The notes: generated from the sequence alone by a model not told the origin. Positions 53,611 to 63,393 are shown, numbered from the stretch's first letter. The stretch is DNA of 64,000 nt from Leisingera aquaemixtae (GCF_019801145.1 NZ_JAHVJQ010000015.1:1-64000); one strand, 5' to 3'. Program-made: numbers and translations.

Positions 53611-53957
53611 TTTGTCCTAAGTACAGCACTCGCCCATGCGAATGATGCCCAAGCCGCGATCCCTAAGGTTCGGCCCCTAATGCCTGCAAGGTATTTTGAA
53701 CTGCACAAGGTTTGCCCCCGATGACCGCACTGACGCCTGTGAGCGGCGCCGTGGAGTCTGATCAGAATACCGCCTTGCTATAAACATTTGGCTTCCTGCA
53801 TTTGCAGGTCCGCCTCAGCCTGCGGGCCGCAAGGTGGGCGGGCAGAAAGTCCTAAAAGCCCCACTGGCAACTTTTTGCGGTCAAGACGGCGGGCCTTGCG
53901 ATCGTACCTCTGCCAGCTAGTTGGTAACCGGAATGCTTCGTGGATAAGGTTTGATCC
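53611..53957. other. 347-bp gap without a gene
   Basis: No supported gene on either strand. It includes a perfect inverted repeat CCTGCA-TT-TGCAGG at 53795-53808 and TATAAA at 53779, which could belong to a promoter for the following operon. Confidence 0.4.
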
Positions 53958-54197
53958 ATGGTACAAGCCGGTCAAATGCGCCTGCGGTTACTTGGGCCTG
54001 CAGATACTGTAACCGGCCCCCGGCCTCAGGTGGAGGTTTGGCAGCTGCTGGTGCCGGCCGTTTGCGGCTTGTTCGCAAGGTACATGAGGTTGCGAACGCA
54101 CAACCGAAAGTCCTTTCCGGTACGCGCCCGCAATATCGGTGCTGTGCTGCTGTCCCCTCCGCACTTGTGCACCATCCGTCTGGAGCACGTAAGATGA
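53958..54197 (+). pseudogene. Decayed N-terminal fragment of a beta-CASP MBL protein
   Basis: A 79-codon frame lines up with the first 79 residues of the intact beta-CASP protein at 27339: MRLRLLG against ARLRFLG, TVTG in both, NRKSFPVRARNIGAVLL against NRKPFPVRPGSITAILL. The metal motif THAHLDH has become SPPHLCT, so it cannot be active. Its TGA overlaps the ATG of the next gene (ATGA), so the original full gene was probably longer and in an operon with the phosphorylase. Confidence 0.65.
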
Positions 54198-55702
54198 AAA
54201 CCAGCCCTCACAGATTGCGGCTGATTCCGGCTGGCATCGACACCTACAGCCACCCTGTTGTCTATATGCACGCGGATTGCCACGTTTGTCAGGCCGAAGG
54301 TTTCCGGGCGCTTACGCGGGTGCGAATTGACTGCGGCCGCAAATGGGTAATTGCAACGCTGAACGTGGTAACCGGCGGCGGCTGGCTGCCGCCGGATGCT
54401 GCTGCTTTGTCAGATGCAGCTTGGCAGGCCTTGCAGCCCGGCCCTGATGCTATGGGACGGCTATCGCACCCGGAACCGCCAGCAGCCGCGTCTTTCATTC
54501 GTGCGAAAGTGTACGGCGAACGTCTTGAACAGGCGCAGTTCAGCACCATCATCGGCGATGCGCTGGCCCGCAGGCTTTCGGACCTGGACCTGGCTGCTTT
54601 TGTGACGGCCTGTGCCGGCGACCGGCTGGATATCGAAGAAACAATTGCTTTGACACGGGCCATGCAGGCCGCAGGCAAGACGCTGAGCTGGGGCAAGGAT
54701 CTTGTGCTGGACAAACATTGCGTCGGCGGACTGCCGGGCAACCGGACCACGCCGATTGTGGTAGCGATTGCCGCCGCAGCCGGACACATCATCCCGAAAA
54801 CGTCGAGCCGGGCCATCACATCACCCGCCGGGACCGCAGATGTCATGGGAGTTATGGCACCAGTGGAGCTGGATTTGACTGCAATGCGCCGGGTGATCGA
54901 GGCGCAGGGCGGCTGCGTTGTTTGGGGCGGCGGGCTTCATCTCAGTCCGGCAGATGACGTCGTGATCCGCATTGAACGGCCTCTGGATTTCGACAGCGAC
55001 GGCCAGCTTGCGGCAAGTGTCTTGTCCAAGAAGGCCGCCGCAGGGGCCGATAGGGTGATCATCGATATTCCTGCAGGACCTACCGCCAAAGTCCGCTCTC
55101 CGGCAGCGGCCGCATCTCTGTCAGCGCGATTGAAAGCGGTTGCAGCAGCGATCGGGCTGGAACTCAAAGTCCACGTCAGTGACGGCAGCCAGCCGGTGGG
55201 CTGCGGGATCGGTCCGGCACTGGAAGCGGCGGATGTGCTGAAAGTGCTGCGCCGGACACCGGATGCGCCTGCGGATTTGCGCACCCGGGCGCTGACGCTG
55301 GCGGGACAATTGCTTGATTTGGGCGGTGCGGCGGGAGCCGGCGCAGACACCGCTGCAAAGCTGCTGGACAGCGGCGCCGCCGAGCAGCGTTTCATGGCAA
55401 TATGCGAAGCGCAGGGCGGGTTTAGAGAACCGGAAGCCGCTGCGCACCGGACACTTGTGACTGCCGCGCACAGCGGGACAATCACCGCAATCGACAATCG
55501 CCTGATTGCCCGGATTGCCAAACTTGCAGGTGCACCGCAGCGCGCGCGCGCCGGGATTCTGCTGCTGGCCCGCCCCGGTGACAGAATTCAACGTGCCGAA
55601 CCCCTTTTTGAAATCCACTCGGAAACCCCGGGAGAGCTTGCATATGCGCGGGACTATACCGCGCGCCAGACTGGTCCGTTTACCATCAGGAGGCAGCGAT
55701 GA
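54194..55702 (+). CDS. Thymidine phosphorylase family protein (AMP phosphorylase type)
   Basis: A 502-residue nucleoside or nucleotide phosphorylase. The N-terminal 85 residues are an extra domain found in AMP phosphorylases and absent from DeoA. The family core has DKHCVGGLPGNRTTPIVVAI (about residue 175) and TSSRAITSPAGTADVMG. The C-terminal beta/alpha domain carries HSGTITAIDNRLIARIAKLAGAP. It would release the base from NMP or nucleoside using phosphate, giving ribose-1,5-bisphosphate or a sugar 1-phosphate. The neighbouring PRPP synthetase supports a nucleotide-salvage role. Confidence 0.88.
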   Translation: MKTSPHRLRLIPAGIDTYSHPVVYMHADCHVCQAEGFRALTRVRIDCGRKWVIATLNVVTGGGWLPPDAAALSDAAWQALQPGPDAMGRLSHPEPPAAASFIRAKVYGERLEQAQFSTIIGDALARRLSDLDLAAFVTACAGDRLDIEETIALTRAMQAAGKTLSWGKDLVLDKHCVGGLPGNRTTPIVVAIAAAAGHIIPKTSSRAITSPAGTADVMGVMAPVELDLTAMRRVIEAQGGCVVWGGGLHLSPADDVVIRIERPLDFDSDGQLAASVLSKKAAAGADRVIIDIPAGPTAKVRSPAAAASLSARLKAVAAAIGLELKVHVSDGSQPVGCGIGPALEAADVLKVLRRTPDAPADLRTRALTLAGQLLDLGGAAGAGADTAAKLLDSGAAEQRFMAICEAQGGFREPEAAAHRTLVTAAHSGTITAIDNRLIARIAKLAGAPQRARAGILLLARPGDRIQRAEPLFEIHSETPGELAYARDYTARQTGPFTIRRQR

Positions 55703-56637
55703 CTCCCGTTCTTGCTCCGTTTTCCGCCATGATGCCTATGGGCGCCCGTCTTGCTCAGTCGGTTGGCGCCCGGATCGTGCCAATCGGCTGGCGGCACTTC
55801 CCGGATGGTGAGAGCCTGATAACCGTGGAAGGGGACGTTGCGGGCTGCGATCTGGCCATATTGTGCACATTGCGGGATCCCGACCGGCATTTATTGCCGC
55901 TGCGTTTTGCGGCAGCCACCGCCCGTGAGATGGGAGCGGCCAGAATCGGGCTGATTGCGCCCTACCTTGGCTATATGCGCCAGGACCGGCGCTTTGCTGC
56001 CGGGCAGGCCGTCAGCGCGCCGTTGTTTGCAGCCTGCCTTGAGGAAAGCTTTGACTGGCTTATAACTGCGGATCCGCATCTGCACCGGATTCAGGATCTG
56101 GCAGAACTTTTTTCAGTTCCCACACGGCGGGTGGCCACAGCTCCGGCACTTGCCGATTGGATCGCCCGGAACGTCGCCGACCCCGTCCTGATCGGTCCCG
56201 ATGAAGAAAGCCGGCAATGGGTGGCCGAGGTTGCGGCACAGGCCGGGTGCCGCTTCGAGGTGTTTCGTAAACACCGAAGCGGCGATCACCAGGTAGAAAT
56301 CAGTGCCCCGTCCAGGGTAGCGCTGACGGCCGGTACTCCTGTCATTTTGGATGACATAGCCTCCTCCGGCGGCACATTGGTCAGATCCATCGAACAGTTG
56401 CCGCCTGTGCGGGAAAGCCCGCCAATCTGTGTGGTGATACATGCTGTGTTTGCTGACGGGGCCTATGCCCGAGTTTTAGCAGCGGGCGCCCGCAGGATTG
56501 TCTCCACGGACAGCATCCCTCACGAAAGCAACGGAATCAGCATCGCATCCTTATTGGCAGGCGCGTGGCGCAGCCTGCTTGAAACCGGTGAAAGACGCCA
56601 GGAAAGCAGAGAAGATCCTGGGTTTTCCCGGAGTTGA
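55699..56637 (+). CDS. prs: Ribose-phosphate pyrophosphokinase-like protein
   Basis: A 312-residue PRPP synthetase family protein, expected to make PRPP from ribose 5-phosphate and ATP. The DPHLHRIQDL motif (about residue 122) and the PRPP-binding loop VILDDIASSGGTL (about residue 215) are present, with FPDGES near residue 35. It overlaps the phosphorylase stop by 4 bases, so translation is coupled. It is likely a second copy beside the chromosomal prs. FtsH follows 57 bp later. Confidence 0.88.
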   Translation: MTPVLAPFSAMMPMGARLAQSVGARIVPIGWRHFPDGESLITVEGDVAGCDLAILCTLRDPDRHLLPLRFAAATAREMGAARIGLIAPYLGYMRQDRRFAAGQAVSAPLFAACLEESFDWLITADPHLHRIQDLAELFSVPTRRVATAPALADWIARNVADPVLIGPDEESRQWVAEVAAQAGCRFEVFRKHRSGDHQVEISAPSRVALTAGTPVILDDIASSGGTLVRSIEQLPPVRESPPICVVIHAVFADGAYARVLAAGARRIVSTDSIPHESNGISIASLLAGAWRSLLETGERRQESREDPGFSRS

Positions 56638-56694
56638 TTTGGCGCAATGCCTGGACACGTGAAATCAGGAATGCTGACAGCATGTGGTGGCGCA

Positions 56695-58599
56695 ATGGAA
56701 AACAACCGCGAGAATGAACCGAATGGGACCGGACCTCCCTGGCAGCTGCCGCTGGTGCGGGGGCTGATCTGGGCTGCCCTTTTCGGCAGCCTAATGCTTT
56801 GGGCCCTGCTAATCTCAGGCGCTGGTGTTCAATCCGTGCCTTACAGCGAATTGAAAGCAATGGTTCAGCGCGGCGAGGTAACCCGAGTTTTACTGGAAGA
56901 ATACAACATCACGGTAGTCAGCGGCAGTTCAAACAGAACCGAACCCGTTCGTGCCGCCATCCCGGCCCAAGGCGACCCGGATCTGCTGCCGCTGCTTGAA
57001 GCCAAGGGGGTGGAAATTACCGCCAAACCGCCGCGAGGCGTTTCGGTTCTGTCTTACATGCTGCCTTGGGTTTTGATCCTTGCGGTCTATCTCTGGTTTC
57101 AGCGGCGGATGTTCAGCCGGATCAGCGGGGGCCTGGGTTCACCTGGGCTGGGCGGGATCTTCAGCGGACGGTTCTCCAAACCCAGCGAAACCCGCCCGCA
57201 AACCACGTTTGATGACGTTGCAGGCCAGGAGCAGGCCAAACGCGAGGTGGCTGAGCTTGTCGAGTTCCTGCGCGAGCCCGACCGCTTCAGCAAAGTCGGC
57301 GCTGAGGTGCCGCATGGGGTTTTGCTGATGGGCCCGCCCGGAACCGGCAAAACCTTGCTGGCCAAGGCACTCGCCGGTGAGGCGGGTGTGCCGTTCTTTT
57401 CTACCTCAGGATCAGAGTTCATCGAGGTCTTTGTTGGTGTTGGCGCCGGCCGGGTGCGGAAGATGTTCGAAGCCGCGCGCAAAGCCGCCCCGGCGGTGAT
57501 TTTCATTGATGAACTGGACAGCATTGGCCGCACCCGCGGCACTGGGCTTGGCGGCGGCCACGATGAGCGCGAACAGACACTGAACCAAATCCTTGCAGAG
57601 CTTGACGGGTTCGAGGGAAAGGAAGCGGTGGTGGTTTTGGCCGCGACCAACCGGCCGGACGTGCTGGACCCGGCGCTGCTGCGCCCCGGCCGTTTCGACC
57701 GCCACGTCACACTGAACCTGCCCGATCTGCCGGCCCGGCGCGCCATTCTCGATCTTCATGCCCGCGGCCTGCCGCTCTGCAGTCCTGACGATCTCAGCAC
57801 CATCGCCGAAGGAACCCCCGGATTTTCCGGCGCTGACTTGAAAAACCTGTTGAACGAGGCCGCCATTAATGCAGCCCGGCGGCATGCCGCGGACATTACT
57901 AGTGCGGATCTTCAGGAAGCCCGGGATAAAGTGATGATGGGAACCGTGCGGACTCTGGCTCTCAAACCCGAAGAGCGGCACCGTTTGGCTGTGCATGAAG
58001 CCGGCCATACAGCTGCAGCCTTTTTTACCCCTGAAGCTGATCCGCTCTATAAGGTCACGATCATTCCACGCGGCCGCACCCTGGGCGGCACCCATATGCT
58101 GAGCCGCGAAGAGCACCATACCCTGCCGGAAGATTACCTGCGCGCCCAACTGATGATCCTGCTGGCCGGCCGTGCGGCAGAAAAGCTGTTGACCGGCACA
58201 GTCAGCTCCGGTGCGGATGACGACATCAACCGCGCAACCACGCTTGCCCGGTCCATGGTGGCACGCTGGGGCATGACTGAGGAAATCGGTCCGATTGACT
58301 TGCGGCAGAGTGAAGATCACCCCTTCCTAGGACAATCCATCGCCCAGCCGCGAGAGCATGCCGACGAGACAGCCGCTCAGGTGGATAGAGCGGTGATGAA
58401 ACTGCTGAAAACAGCTGAGACGGCAGCTACGGAGCTTCTTCAAACCCATCGGGCAGGGGTCAGCCTCCTGGTTCACGAACTGGAAACGAGGGAAACGCTG
58501 AACTTTGAGGAAATCGAAACCTGTCTGACCTCGGGGAGCAAGGTCTGTCCCCTTAGCACATCAGCCTCTGACAGTCTTCCCGGAAGTACCCGCCGTTAG
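56695..58599 (+). CDS. ftsH: ATP-dependent zinc metalloprotease FtsH
   Basis: A 634-residue membrane AAA protease. Two transmembrane helices flank a periplasmic part (residues about 19-41 and 116-137). Walker A GPPGTGKT is near residue 213, Walker [10 protein letters not shown] follows, and the zinc site HEAGH is near residues 434-438. The start at 56695 fits the usual N-terminus; earlier in-frame ATGs at 56647 and 56671 exist, with no strong ribosome site at any of them. It is probably an accessory copy for stress. Confidence 0.93.
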   Translation: MENNRENEPNGTGPPWQLPLVRGLIWAALFGSLMLWALLISGAGVQSVPYSELKAMVQRGEVTRVLLEEYNITVVSGSSNRTEPVRAAIPAQGDPDLLPLLEAKGVEITAKPPRGVSVLSYMLPWVLILAVYLWFQRRMFSRISGGLGSPGLGGIFSGRFSKPSETRPQTTFDDVAGQEQAKREVAELVEFLREPDRFSKVGAEVPHGVLLMGPPGTGKTLLAKALAGEAGVPFFSTSGSEFIEVFVGVGAGRVRKMFEAARKAAPAVIFIDELDSIGRTRGTGLGGGHDEREQTLNQILAELDGFEGKEAVVVLAATNRPDVLDPALLRPGRFDRHVTLNLPDLPARRAILDLHARGLPLCSPDDLSTIAEGTPGFSGADLKNLLNEAAINAARRHAADITSADLQEARDKVMMGTVRTLALKPEERHRLAVHEAGHTAAAFFTPEADPLYKVTIIPRGRTLGGTHMLSREEHHTLPEDYLRAQLMILLAGRAAEKLLTGTVSSGADDDINRATTLARSMVARWGMTEEIGPIDLRQSEDHPFLGQSIAQPREHADETAAQVDRAVMKLLKTAETAATELLQTHRAGVSLLVHELETRETLNFEEIETCLTSGSKVCPLSTSASDSLPGSTRR

Positions 58600-58987
58600 A
58601 CAATACTAAGCTTAAGGGGCCGGGCGTGCCGGCAGGTGAACGCCATACAGGCGCAGTCAGCCAGAAAGTTAAAACGATGAAGCCCAAGACGGCTGCGTCT
58701 GAGTATTCTGCATCTGATGCTGTTGCCGCGGCATAGCTGTTTGCGGCGAAGGCCCGAACGTCCTGCCGGCCTCTATCGCCAATGCCACGGTCGGGCTGCG
58801 TTGCGGTTGCAGTATGCCGACCACAGTCAGCTGGTGGCGCTGAAACGTGTTCAAGCAGCAAGCTTACATATTGCTGACGTTGGGAGACACTATTCAACTG
58901 CTGCCTAAGCTGTCACTGCAAGCCAATCTCGCCATTTTTGGAAGATGGGATGCAGAAAGGGTTTCTTGCTTGCAAAAGATCCGGATT
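58600..58987. other. 388-bp gap without a supported gene
   Basis: Several overlapping open frames exist on the minus strand (58553-58897) but none has a ribosome site or recognised domain. No FNR-type box is seen. This gap separates the stress island from the sox cluster. Confidence 0.4.
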
Positions 58988-60049
58988 TTAACGTCCTGCA
59001 ACAAACGGCAAACCTGTGACGAGTTGCCTAAGCCCGAGAGCAGCCCCGGCAAATATCGCTGCGAAAGTGACGGGTGCGCTGTAGGCCAGAAGGGAGAAGG
59101 CCGAAATGCCCTGTCCGACGCTGCATCCGACAGCGATTACCGCCCCGGGCCCCATTATCGCGGCTCCCACCATTTGCCGCTTGAGTTCACGCGGATCCTC
59201 GCAAGCTTCCCAGCGAAAGTGGCCTTTGGACCAGGAACCCAGGAAAGCACCAATGAGCACGCCGGAGACAGATCCGACTGCAAATGAAAGCGTGGTTCCC
59301 GATGCGGTCATGAGGTAGAGCATCGTGTCTCCCAAAGGTGCGGCGAAGGTATGGGTCTGTGCGGTTTCCCCGTCGAAACCATGGGTTGCGACCCAATATG
59401 TGCCGACCCAGCCGGACAGGATTGCCAACCCTACTGCAGCTCCCCATAAGGCTTGCGAAGGACTGCTACGAAACCGGCGGCTTGCCATTGCGAAAACCAC
59501 CAAGGCAGCACCGGCCAGCAAGCCGGCAAATTCCGCTGGAATAGAAGTCAGCCGTTCAGCAAGAAAGCTGAGACTCTGAGTTTCGCTGAGATCCATTTCC
59601 ACCGGGAAAACCCAGATCCGCATATGCGCCAGCGGACCCGACATGACGGCATAGGCTGAAAGGCCAATAATCAAAACGATGACAAAGGACCGCAAATCAC
59701 CGCCGCCAAGCCGCGCCAGCGCGCCGTAGCCGCAGTTGCCACTGATGGCCATGCCGTAACCAAACATCAGCCCCCCGATCACCGAGCCAATCGGGTTCCA
59801 TGTTTGAGCCAGGTAACGGGTCCCTGACGGATCGAACCATTCAAAGGCCATTGCAGCATGGCTGCCAATGACGGCGACACCGATCGCAACAGCCCACATC
59901 CGCAGCCGACGGTCGTCATTCGCGTAGAGGCAGTCTTCGATCGCTCCCAGAGTGCAAAAGCGGCCGATGCGGGCTGCCAGGCCCAGGACAATTCCGCCAA
60001 GAAGCCCGATCAGGGCCACGGAGTTGGCATCTCCCAAGATTTCGAACAT
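58988..60049 (-). CDS. soxT: SoxT-like YeeE/YedE sulfur transporter
   Basis: A 353-residue membrane protein with about ten helices, one polypeptide holding both halves of the YeeE/YedE fold. Cysteine motifs AISGNCGYGALARLGGGD and AVGCSVGQGISAFS (C-terminal) mark the sulfur path. It sits downstream of soxR and soxS on the same strand, as in Paracoccus-type sox clusters, so it probably imports thiosulfate or signals sulfur for SoxR. Confidence 0.88.
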   Translation of the reverse strand: MFEILGDANSVALIGLLGGIVLGLAARIGRFCTLGAIEDCLYANDDRRLRMWAVAIGVAVIGSHAAMAFEWFDPSGTRYLAQTWNPIGSVIGGLMFGYGMAISGNCGYGALARLGGGDLRSFVIVLIIGLSAYAVMSGPLAHMRIWVFPVEMDLSETQSLSFLAERLTSIPAEFAGLLAGAALVVFAMASRRFRSSPSQALWGAAVGLAILSGWVGTYWVATHGFDGETAQTHTFAAPLGDTMLYLMTASGTTLSFAVGSVSGVLIGAFLGSWSKGHFRWEACEDPRELKRQMVGAAIMGPGAVIAVGCSVGQGISAFSLLAYSAPVTFAAIFAGAALGLRQLVTGLPFVAGR

Positions 60050-60091
60050 GGCCAGTCTCCTCCCAAAGCTGGCTGTGTTTCAAACAGGCCC

Positions 60092-60442
60092 TTATTTTTC
60101 CCGGCAGAACAGATCGTAGATGACTTCCAGGATCTTTGTGGATCGGTCGTCAGCCAATCTGTAATAGATCGCTTTTCCTTCGCGCCGCGTTTTGACGAGG
60201 CCTTCAAATCGTAAGCGGGACAATTGCTGGGATACCGCGGCCTGCCGGGCCGAAAGCATTTCCTCCATCTGCGTGACGGATTTTTCCCCCGACGACAAAT
60301 AACACAAGATCATCAGGCGTCCCTCGTGGCTGATCGCCTTGAGGAAGTTCGATGCCGTTTCTGCATTCTCCATCATCCTGTCCAAGTCCTCGGCGCACAT
60401 ATCCTTGGAGAACACTGGCAGTTTCGAAGGTTTGTCCAACAA
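60092..60442 (-). CDS. soxR: ArsR-family repressor SoxR
   Basis: A 116-residue winged-helix repressor. The helix-turn-helix runs MEEMLSARQAAVSQQLSRLRFEGLVKTRREG. Two cysteines, near residue 47 in ILCYL and near residue 113 (DLFCREK), suggest a persulfide/disulfide sulfur switch as in SqrR/BigR relatives. It should repress the soxS-soxV and soxW-soxX promoters when reduced sulfur is absent. ATTC-N8-GAAT-type palindromes sit in both of those gaps. Confidence 0.92.
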   Translation of the reverse strand: MLDKPSKLPVFSKDMCAEDLDRMMENAETASNFLKAISHEGRLMILCYLSSGEKSVTQMEEMLSARQAAVSQQLSRLRFEGLVKTRREGKAIYYRLADDRSTKILEVIYDLFCREK

Positions 60443-60500
60443 GATCGCCTCGCTTTCTTGGCTTCACGTATTCAAAACAATTTATGTGATCTGCTGCGCT

Positions 60501-60875
60501 TTAGCCAGAGGCCTCAATCGATACTCCTCTGCCGCGCAGCAGAACACCGAGCAGGCCCCAGAAAAAATCCTCGCCCGGATAGCCTTCGATGCGGCCTACC
60601 TCCTTGCCATTTTCAAGCAAGACAAAGGTCGGTGTGAAGTAGAGAGGTTTTTCCAGTGCAATATCCCCTGGTGTGGGGCGGTGAATGTCGTGACGCCGCA
60701 GGGGCGCAATCTTTCCTTCGGGGGTTTTTGGGTAAGTCCCGGAAATTTCGGAATCCCAGCGCGCGCACCACATGCAGCCGTTCTCTTCCGCCATCAGCAG
60801 TGTCATTTCAGCCCGTGAAACCATGGGCGCAGCCAGCAGCGCAACAGACAGCAGAAGGGGAAGGAAGCGACGCAC
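60501..60875 (-). CDS. soxS: Periplasmic thioredoxin SoxS
   Basis: A 124-residue exported thioredoxin-fold protein. Signal peptide residues 1-22 (SRA-E cleavage). The redox motif CMWC is near residue 34, and FTPTFVLLENGKEVGRIEGYPG is the usual cis-proline region. In Paracoccus, SoxS reactivates the SoxYZ carrier. The gene diverges from soxV with an operator candidate between. Confidence 0.92.
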   Translation of the reverse strand: MRRFLPLLLSVALLAAPMVSRAEMTLLMAEENGCMWCARWDSEISGTYPKTPEGKIAPLRRHDIHRPTPGDIALEKPLYFTPTFVLLENGKEVGRIEGYPGEDFFWGLLGVLLRGRGVSIEASG

Positions 60876-60913
60876 TACAAGCTCCGATTGACGATGGGAT
60901 TACATCTTTGTTA

Positions 60914-60939
60914 ATTTGAATATGTGAATGATAGCATTC
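60914..60939. promoter_or_regulatory. Candidate SoxR operator, soxS-soxV gap
   Basis: ATTT-N8-GAAT at 60914-60929 matches ATTC-N8-GAAT with one mismatch. An overlapping perfect repeat GAATG-ATAG-CATTC is at 60926-60939. Confidence 0.6.
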
Positions 60940-60955
60940 CTGGGCGGAATTGGCC

Positions 60956-61696
60956 ATGCTCGACATTACTTTCGCAGGGGCGTTGGCCGCAGGCCTGCTA
61001 TCGTTTCTTTCCCCCTGCATATTGCCGATTGTCCCCTTTTACCTCAGCTATCTGGCTGGCGTAGGCATGGAGCAGATTTCGGCCGGTTCCGATGTTCCGG
61101 GGGCTGTCCGCCGCCGGGCAACATTGTCGGCGATGGCATTTGCCGCGGGCATCATAACGGTCTTCATGGCCCTTGGCGCTACGGCCTCGGTCTTCGGGCA
61201 GCTGGTCCGGGAGTATTTTGACATTCTGCGATGGATTGCGGCGGCAATCATCATTGCGATGGGGCTGCATGTTCTGGGCGTCATTCGGGTCGGAATTCTA
61301 TATCGCCAGATCCGCGCGGATATCGGGGAGACCTCGGACGTCAGCCCCGCCGGAGCCTATGTCCTCGGCTTGGCTTTCGCGTTTGGCTGGACGCCATGCG
61401 TCGGGCCGGTTCTGGCTGCCATTCTGTTCACGGCCGCAGGAGCGGAAACCGCCTGGAGGGGAGCCGGTTTGCTGTTCGTCTATGGTGTCGGCATGACCGC
61501 ACCGTTTGTTCTGGCGGCGCTTCTGGTGCGGCCATTCATGCAATGGATGGCGCGCTTCAGAAAACACCTGGGGCTGATCGAGAAGGCGATGGGCGGTCTG
61601 CTGATACTCTTCGGCCTGCTGATCGCAACCAACTCCATAAATCTGATCGCACAATGGATGCTGGACCACATGCCGTGGCTGGCAGCAATAGGCTAG
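60956..61696 (+). CDS. soxV: CcdA/DsbD-type thiol transporter SoxV
   Basis: A 246-residue membrane protein with six helices, passing reducing power from the cytoplasm to SoxW. The redox cysteines are in FLSPCILPIVPFYLSYLAG (helix 1) and FGWTPCVGPVLAA (helix 4). The ATG at 60956 is preferred; a TTG at 60950 is in frame. SoxW follows 14 bp later, a standard order. Confidence 0.92.
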   Translation: MLDITFAGALAAGLLSFLSPCILPIVPFYLSYLAGVGMEQISAGSDVPGAVRRRATLSAMAFAAGIITVFMALGATASVFGQLVREYFDILRWIAAAIIIAMGLHVLGVIRVGILYRQIRADIGETSDVSPAGAYVLGLAFAFGWTPCVGPVLAAILFTAAGAETAWRGAGLLFVYGVGMTAPFVLAALLVRPFMQWMARFRKHLGLIEKAMGGLLILFGLLIATNSINLIAQWMLDHMPWLAAIG

Positions 61697-61710
61697 TACG
61701 GGAGGAAGCC

Positions 61711-62289
61711 ATGCAACGAATTCTTGTCTCCATGATAGCGTGCCTGATCGCCGGGGTGGTTTCTGCCGCAGAGGTTGGCGATGACGGCCTCCACAAAACG
61801 CCCTGGATGCGCGACACATTCAAGGACCTCCGCGAGGACCTTGAAGAGGCTTCCGGGGAAGGCAAACGGCTGGTGTTGTTCATCGAACAGCAGGGCTGCA
61901 TCTACTGCAAGAAAATGCACGAGGAAGTTTTCCCGCAGCCTGACATGGCCGCTTACATCGAAGAAAACTTCTTTGCCGTTCAACTGGATTTGCACGGAAG
62001 CGCAACGGCGGTTGATTTTGACGGAGAGGAGAGCGAGCAAAGATCGCTGATGCGCAAATGGGGCATATTGTTCACGCCAACGCTCGTTTTCCTGCCCGGC
62101 GAGGTGCCTGAGGATGCCACGGCGATCGAAGCTGCAGTCGCAGTTATGCCGGGCGCGTTTTCCAAGGAAACCACCTTGGACCTTTTTACCTGGGTCAACG
62201 AGAAACGGTACGAGATTGAAAACGGGGAAGATTTTCAACGGTACCACGCACGGCGAATTCGTGAGCGCAACAATGTTGCTCAAGACTGA
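61711..62289 (+). CDS. soxW: Thioredoxin SoxW
   Basis: A 192-residue periplasmic thioredoxin. Signal peptide to about residue 19 (VSA-A). The active site CIYC is near residue 62 in EQQGCIYCKKMHEEVF, and FTPTLVFLPGEVPED is the cis-proline part. It takes electrons from SoxV. The ATG at 61711 follows GGAGG. The gap to soxX carries an operator-like palindrome. Confidence 0.9.
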   Translation: MQRILVSMIACLIAGVVSAAEVGDDGLHKTPWMRDTFKDLREDLEEASGEGKRLVLFIEQQGCIYCKKMHEEVFPQPDMAAYIEENFFAVQLDLHGSATAVDFDGEESEQRSLMRKWGILFTPTLVFLPGEVPEDATAIEAAVAVMPGAFSKETTLDLFTWVNEKRYEIENGEDFQRYHARRIRERNNVAQD

Positions 62290-62310
62290 TTTTGCTGGAT
62301 ACATATAAAA

Positions 62311-62330
62311 AAATTCATGAAAATGAATTT
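62311..62330 (+). promoter_or_regulatory. Candidate SoxR operator, soxW-soxX gap
   Basis: AAATTCAT-GAAA-ATGAATTT has perfect 8-bp arms and contains ATTC-N8-GAAT exactly. It lies 89 bp before soxX. Confidence 0.75.
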
Positions 62331-62419
62331 AATGTTGCGACATGCCTTGTTCGTCGACTACGGTACACAAAGTCGTTGGGCCGCAAAGCACTGCCGCGCG
62401 GCAGCAAATGGGAGGGATC

Positions 62420-62896
62420 ATGAAGCTGAGACTCATTACTCTGGCCTGTGCATTGACAGGCGCTGCTGCCATCGCGGCGGAGACCAGTCCAAAGGAAATC
62501 CAATACGACGAGTATGGCGCCGTTGCGGAACCGCTGACCGGCGTCGCTGGTGACGCGGCCAACGGAGCGGTCATTGTTGGCGAAAAATCGAAAGGCAACT
62601 GTGTCGCCTGCCATGAGGTCACAGCCCTGGCAGATATTCCGTTTCATGGGGAAGTCGGCCCGATGCTTGACGGTGCCGGTGACCGGTGGACCGAGGCGGA
62701 GCTTCGCGGACTGGTGGCGAACGCCAAGATGACCTTTGAAGGAACGGTGATGCCGGCTTTCTACAAGGACGAAGGCTATATCCGCCCTGGCGACGGTTAT
62801 ACCGGCAAGGCTCCTTCTGCACCGCTGACCTCGATCCTGACCGCACAGGAAATCGAAGATGTCGTCGCATTTCTTGCGACGCTGAAGGAGCAGTGA
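62420..62896 (+). CDS. soxX: Sulfur-oxidising cytochrome c SoxX
   Basis: A 158-residue periplasmic cytochrome c, subunit of SoxXA, which attaches thiosulfate to SoxY. Signal peptide ends near residue 21 (AIA-A). Haem motif CVACH is near residue 62 and the axial methionine may be in GTVMPAFYKDEGY. The ATG at 62420 follows GGAGGG. The soxYZA genes follow in the usual order. Confidence 0.92.
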   Translation: MKLRLITLACALTGAAAIAAETSPKEIQYDEYGAVAEPLTGVAGDAANGAVIVGEKSKGNCVACHEVTALADIPFHGEVGPMLDGAGDRWTEAELRGLVANAKMTFEGTVMPAFYKDEGYIRPGDGYTGKAPSAPLTSILTAQEIEDVVAFLATLKEQ

Positions 62897-62942
62897 CCGT
62901 GTCCGCAAGCACGGAACCCGAAGGACGCAAAGGAGACTGAAG

Positions 62943-63359
62943 ATGGAACTTACTCGTCGCGAGACGCTGGGCCTGGGCCTGGGCGCCGCGGTGCTGGCCG
63001 TGGCACCATTCCGCGCAAACGCGGCTGCTGAAGACGCGATTGCAGCATTCACGGGCGGAGCGGATATGGCCGAGGGCGGGGTAGCTTTGACGGCGCCGGA
63101 AATCGCTGAGAACGGCAACACCGTTCCGATCGAAGTCAGCGCCCCGGGTGCCACTGCGATCTTGGTTGTGGCTGCGGGCAACCCGGAGCCGGGCGTCGCA
63201 ACCTTCAACTTTGGCCCGCTGGCAGCTGCACAGACCGCTTCCACGCGCATCCGTCTTGCTGGAACGCAGGATGTGATCGCGGTGGCCAAGATGGCTGATG
63301 GCAGCTTCGCCAAGGCCTCGGCGACCGTAAAAGTGACAATTGGCGGCTGCGGCGGCTGA
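62943..63359 (+). CDS. soxY: Sulfur carrier protein SoxY
   Basis: A 138-residue carrier. A twin-arginine signal (TRRETLGLGLGAAVL) exports it folded. The essential C-terminal swinging arm GGCGG has the sulfur-binding Cys136. It forms SoxYZ with the next gene product and holds the substrate during oxidation. Confidence 0.95.
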   Translation: MELTRRETLGLGLGAAVLAVAPFRANAAAEDAIAAFTGGADMAEGGVALTAPEIAENGNTVPIEVSAPGATAILVVAAGNPEPGVATFNFGPLAAAQTASTRIRLAGTQDVIAVAKMADGSFAKASATVKVTIGGCGG

Positions 63360-63393
63360 TCGCCTCGCGCCCTGAAGAACAGGAGATCACCCA

